The notes beneath the pieces were generated by a model that did not search any database, was not told the DNA's origin, and saw only the letters and a list, made by a program, of their open reading frames with translations. 64,000 nt of DNA. Origin: Fibrobacterota bacterium. Its GTDB lineage: Bacteria; Fibrobacterota; Fibrobacteria; UBA11236. Positions 61,401 through 64,000 of the stretch are shown here, one piece after another. The stretch spans positions 8,446 to 72,445 of the forward strand of contig JAEKLQ010000038.1 in the NCBI GenBank assembly GCA_019509785.1. The letters run 5' to 3'. Every line of letters starts with the position of its first letter. The stretch's first letter is position 1. The translations under genes and the position numbers were made by a program.

Positions 61401-62576
61401 ATGTTCCTCATCCCCCCCAAAGCCGTCGACGATCCGGAAGCCAAATGGAAACGCTCCATGGCCTCCGGTCGGATTGATGATCCGCAAGCTTTCGCGGCCT
61501 TCCTCCTGGAAAAGACGTCGCGCACCTTCGCCCTCAACATCCAGGTGCTCCCCGCCGGATTGCGCCGCCAAGTACTGCTGGCCTACCTGTTCTGCCGCAT
61601 GGCCGATACCCTGGAAGACGACGCGGACCTCACGGAAGGCGCGAAGGCGCGTTTGCTGGACTCCTTCCGGGGGCTTTTCCCCCCGGGCCCGACCTCCGAA
61701 GGCCGCATCGCCGCCTTCCGCTCGCTCCTGCCGGCGGAATGGAACGCGTCGGATCGTTGGGATCGGTTGCTGGTCTGGCACTGCCATTGGATCTTGCCGC
61801 AATTGCAAAGCTTTCCCGCCGGCGCGGTGGAGGCCATTTCCCGTTGCGTCGACGAAATGTGCGTGGGGATGATCGATTTCACCCGCCGCCAGGCGCGAGT
61901 CCGCGAAGCGCGAGGCCCGGAAGATCGAAGCCGGGAAGGCCAGGTTCTGATCGGAAGCATCGAGGAATTGGATCAGTACTGCTATTACGTTGCGGGAACG
62001 GTGGGCAACCTGCTTTGCGATCTTTTCACCTTGCATTCGCCGCTCATCGGCGCGAAGCGCTCTCGCGCCCTGCGCGCCCTTTCGGTCTCCTTCGGGTTGG
62101 GGCTGCAATTGACCAATATCCTGAAGGACGTCCAGGAAGATCGCGGCCGCAACGTTTCCTACATCCCTTCCGACTTGCTCGCGGAGGAAGGCCTGGATGC
62201 GGCCGCTTTCGGCGCAGGCGGCCCGGCCTCCGCGCGGGTCATGGCGCGGCTGTTGGCCAAAGCGCAAGGCCATCTGCGGGACGCGTTGGAATATACCTGC
62301 CTGCTCCCTCGGCTGGAGCCGCGCTTGCGGCTGTTTTGCCTGTGGCCCCTGTTCATGGCGGCCGAGAACCTGGTGGTGATGGCCGAGCATCCGGGTGGCG
62401 CGCCTACGGAAGGCAAGCTTAAGATCACGCGCGGGCAAGTGAAGGATATCGTCGGGCGCACCAGCCTGGCGTGCTGGTCCAACCTGTGGCTTCGCCGCAT
62501 GTTCCGCGCGACCATGTCGCGCCTGGACGCTCGTTTAGCCCCCGCTCTTACCCCCGATCATAAGGAAGCCAAGTGA
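61401..62576 (+). CDS. Squalene/phytoene synthase family enzyme (squalene synthase-like)
   Basis: This 391-residue isoprenoid head-to-head synthase condenses two farnesyl- or geranylgeranyl-diphosphates. The two Asp-rich Mg motifs are seen: ADTLEDDAD (about residue 70) and NILKDVQEDRGRN (about residue 240). YCYYVAGTVGNLLCDLF between them matches eukaryote-like squalene synthase (YCHYVAGLVG) better than bacterial HpnC/HpnD. It has no C-terminal membrane helix. The product may be squalene for hopanoids or a carotenoid precursor. The stop overlaps the lspA GTG start (GTGA), so they are co-translated. No ribosome binding site is clear for the ATG. Confidence 0.85.
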   Translation: MFLIPPKAVDDPEAKWKRSMASGRIDDPQAFAAFLLEKTSRTFALNIQVLPAGLRRQVLLAYLFCRMADTLEDDADLTEGAKARLLDSFRGLFPPGPTSEGRIAAFRSLLPAEWNASDRWDRLLVWHCHWILPQLQSFPAGAVEAISRCVDEMCVGMIDFTRRQARVREARGPEDRSREGQVLIGSIEELDQYCYYVAGTVGNLLCDLFTLHSPLIGAKRSRALRALSVSFGLGLQLTNILKDVQEDRGRNVSYIPSDLLAEEGLDAAAFGAGGPASARVMARLLAKAQGHLRDALEYTCLLPRLEPRLRLFCLWPLFMAAENLVVMAEHPGGAPTEGKLKITRGQVKDIVGRTSLACWSNLWLRRMFRATMSRLDARLAPALTPDHKEAK

Positions 62577-63154
62577 ACGCATCCAATCGTTGGACCGCCC
62601 GCCTGGGTTTGGGCATTCTGCTTATCGCCACCCTGGCCCTGGATCAATGGACCAAGCTCCTGGCGCGCGTCCACTTCGGCCTCGCCGGCGGTGAGCCCGA
62701 TTATTTCAAGATCAAGCATGTCCTGGGGGAATGGATCCAGTTCCGCCTCGTCTACAACGCCGGCGCAGCCTTCGGGATGCGGCCCCAGCAGCTGATCCCC
62801 GGGCTCAACCCCACCCTCTTCTACGCGCTGTTCTCGGCGGTGGCCATCGGCTTCCTGGTCTTCCTTTACCGGCGGGTCCCGCGCGGGGACAATTGGCAGA
62901 AAGCGGGAATCACCTTGATCCTCTCCGGCGCCTTCGGCAACCTGATCGATCGGATGCGCTTCGACAAGGTGACCGATTTCATCGATGTGGGGATTCCCGG
63001 CTATGCCTGGCGCTGGCCCACCTTCAACGTGGCCGACAGTTGCGTTTGCGTCGGCGTGGCCATGCTGGTCCTCGCCAGCCGCCTCCCCCAAGGCAAGCAC
63101 GATGAGACGCCCGCCGATCCCGCCACCCTCCCCGACTCCCAACCGCAATCCTAA
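62573..63154 (+). CDS. lspA: Lipoprotein signal peptidase (signal peptidase II)
   Basis: This inner-membrane Asp protease cleaves lipidated prolipoproteins before the modified Cys, serving the several lipoproteins in this window. The 193-residue protein has four transmembrane helices. ALDQWTKLLAR, FRLVYNAGAAFGM, GAFGNLIDRMRFDKVTDFIDV (first catalytic Asp) and PTFNVADSCVCVGVAML (second catalytic Asp) are the family motifs. An extra loop (residues 38-50) and a Pro-rich tail are present. It starts at GTG 62573, overlapping the squalene synthase-like stop by 4 nt. rluD follows after 7 nt, a common pairing. Confidence 0.95.
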   Translation: MNASNRWTARLGLGILLIATLALDQWTKLLARVHFGLAGGEPDYFKIKHVLGEWIQFRLVYNAGAAFGMRPQQLIPGLNPTLFYALFSAVAIGFLVFLYRRVPRGDNWQKAGITLILSGAFGNLIDRMRFDKVTDFIDVGIPGYAWRWPTFNVADSCVCVGVAMLVLASRLPQGKHDETPADPATLPDSQPQS

Positions 63155-63161
63155 GGACTTT

Positions 63162-64000
63162 ATGAACTTCATCGCCGGCACTGCCTGGACCTGCGGTTCC
63201 GACGAAGCGGGTTCGCGCTTGGACGCGTTCATAGCCGCCCGGGCGGAAGGCGTTTCCCGCAGCCGCGTGCAGAAATGGATCGTGCAGGGCTGCTTCCTGC
63301 GCAACGGCAAGCCCGCGCGCAAGAGCGACGTCTTGGACGTGGGCGATGCCATCGACGTGGTCCGCGCTCCCGAAGAAGATCTTTCTTCCACCCTCGTGCC
63401 CGAAGAAATCCCTTTCCCCATCGTCTATGAGGACGCCGATTTGCTGGTGGTGGATAAGCCCAAGGGGATGGTGACCCATCCGGGGCACGGCATCCATTCG
63501 GGAACGCTCGCTAACGCGTTGGCCCATCGCTACGCCAACCTTTCGGACGTGAACGGGCCCTTGCGGCCGGGCATCCTGCACCGACTGGACAAGGACACAT
63601 CGGGCCTTTTGGTGGTGGCCAAGCATAACGCGGCCCATCTCGAATTGGCGCGGCAGTTGGAGGCGCGGACCATCAAGCGCATCTACCGGGCCATCGCCTG
63701 GCGGGAAATGGCGGAAGCCTCCGGCATCGTCGACCAGCCCATCGCCCGTAATCCGCGCGACCCGCTCAAGATGGGGATCCACCCGGAGGGCAAGCGAGCG
63801 GTGACGCATTGGCGCGCCTTGGGCTTCTACCAATTCGCGTCCCACCTGGAACTAGAACTGGAAACCGGCCGCACCCACCAGATCCGCGTGCATCTGGCGC
63901 ATATCCAGCATCCCGTGGTGGGCGATCCGACCTATGGCGGCCGCACTTCATTCTTGGATCGAATCCAACCCATCCACCATCCTTTCGCCTCCAAGCTGCT
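63162..64000 (+). CDS. rluD: RluD-type 23S rRNA pseudouridine synthase (partial, cut by right edge)
   Basis: This enzyme isomerises uridines in helix 69 of 23S rRNA. Some 279 codons are visible and the C-terminal end is outside the window. An N-terminal S4 domain (GSRLDAFIAARAEGVSRSRVQKWI) precedes the catalytic domain with LRPGILHRLDKDTSGLLVVAK, containing the catalytic Asp. RTHQIRVHLAHIQHPVVGDPTYGG gives the conserved end motif. AAGGA lies 6 nt upstream of the ATG. RluA/RluC relatives share the fold, but the S4 domain with the lspA context favours RluD. Confidence 0.93.
   Translation, partial: MNFIAGTAWTCGSDEAGSRLDAFIAARAEGVSRSRVQKWIVQGCFLRNGKPARKSDVLDVGDAIDVVRAPEEDLSSTLVPEEIPFPIVYEDADLLVVDKPKGMVTHPGHGIHSGTLANALAHRYANLSDVNGPLRPGILHRLDKDTSGLLVVAKHNAAHLELARQLEARTIKRIYRAIAWREMAEASGIVDQPIARNPRDPLKMGIHPEGKRAVTHWRALGFYQFASHLELELETGRTHQIRVHLAHIQHPVVGDPTYGGRTSFLDRIQPIHHPFASKL

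Overview
The window is GC-rich (well above 60% by eye), densely coded Gram-negative chromosomal DNA. The outer-membrane assembly pair TamA/TamB, many Sec-secreted proteins and lipoproteins, signal peptidase II and a mandelate-racemase/FAD-oxidase metabolic set show a diderm heterotroph. A TIGR02147-family regulator (a paralogous family best known from Fibrobacter) between two lipoproteins, topoisomerase subunits of the Bacteroidetes-like type and a Mg-type HemB point to the FCB group. The most likely source is an uncultured, high-GC member of Fibrobacterota. This assignment is inference; no rRNA or tRNA gene was found.

Layout. 1-9.8 kb: NhaA antiporter (cut by the window edge), a Cys-rich copper-storage-like bundle, a MarR regulator, a PoxB-like ThDP enzyme and an enolase-superfamily dehydratase on the plus strand. 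They face a leftward series of DUF421 membrane protein, FAD/Fe-S 2-hydroxyacid dehydrogenase and CDF metal transporter. 9.9-18.8 kb (minus): TamA and TamB joined by an ATGA overlap, a secreted propeller/adhesin-like protein and a lipoprotein. 19-24.8 kb: a Cache-HAMP sensor with no kinase, overlapping a receiver that has lost its phospho-acceptor; PanE-like reductase; L33-HIT-HemB; small envelope proteins. 25-29.1 kb: ParE and ParC separated by inverted heptamer repeats. 29.1-32 kb: an AT-rich island with two terminator-like hairpins, then lipoprotein / TIGR02147 regulator / lipoprotein. 32-36.3 kb (minus): O-methyltransferase, D-aminoacyl-tRNA deacylase, an unknown protein, DUF3052 and enolase. 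36.4-46.7 kb: an envelope and polysaccharide region with an HExxH membrane protein, lipocalin-like protein, seven-bladed propeller, large secreted protein of unknown role, three glycosyltransferases and a DUF2334 deacetylase. 46.7-50.2 kb (minus): a small Cys protein, RNase R with a Gly/Arg-rich insert and a degenerate CobS homologue. A palindromic repeat cluster lies at 50.3 kb, followed by a hybrid histidine kinase. 53-59 kb: GlgM-GlgE alpha-glucan synthesis, a zinc-ribbon protein and PtsP. 59-64 kb: DnaA (minus), then a membrane protein, squalene synthase-like enzyme, LspA and RluD (cut by the right edge).

Working together: GlgM makes maltose-1-phosphate and GlgE polymerises it into alpha-glucan. 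TamA/TamB, LspA and the propeller proteins serve the outer envelope. The 41-46 kb glycosyltransferases and deacetylase probably build a surface glycan or glycolipid. ParE/ParC and DnaA are replication housekeeping. No CRISPR array, insertion sequence, prophage, tRNA or recognisable defence system was seen. The least explained parts are the lipoprotein/TIGR02147 cassette, the output-less sensor with its pseudo-receiver, and the two repeat clusters.
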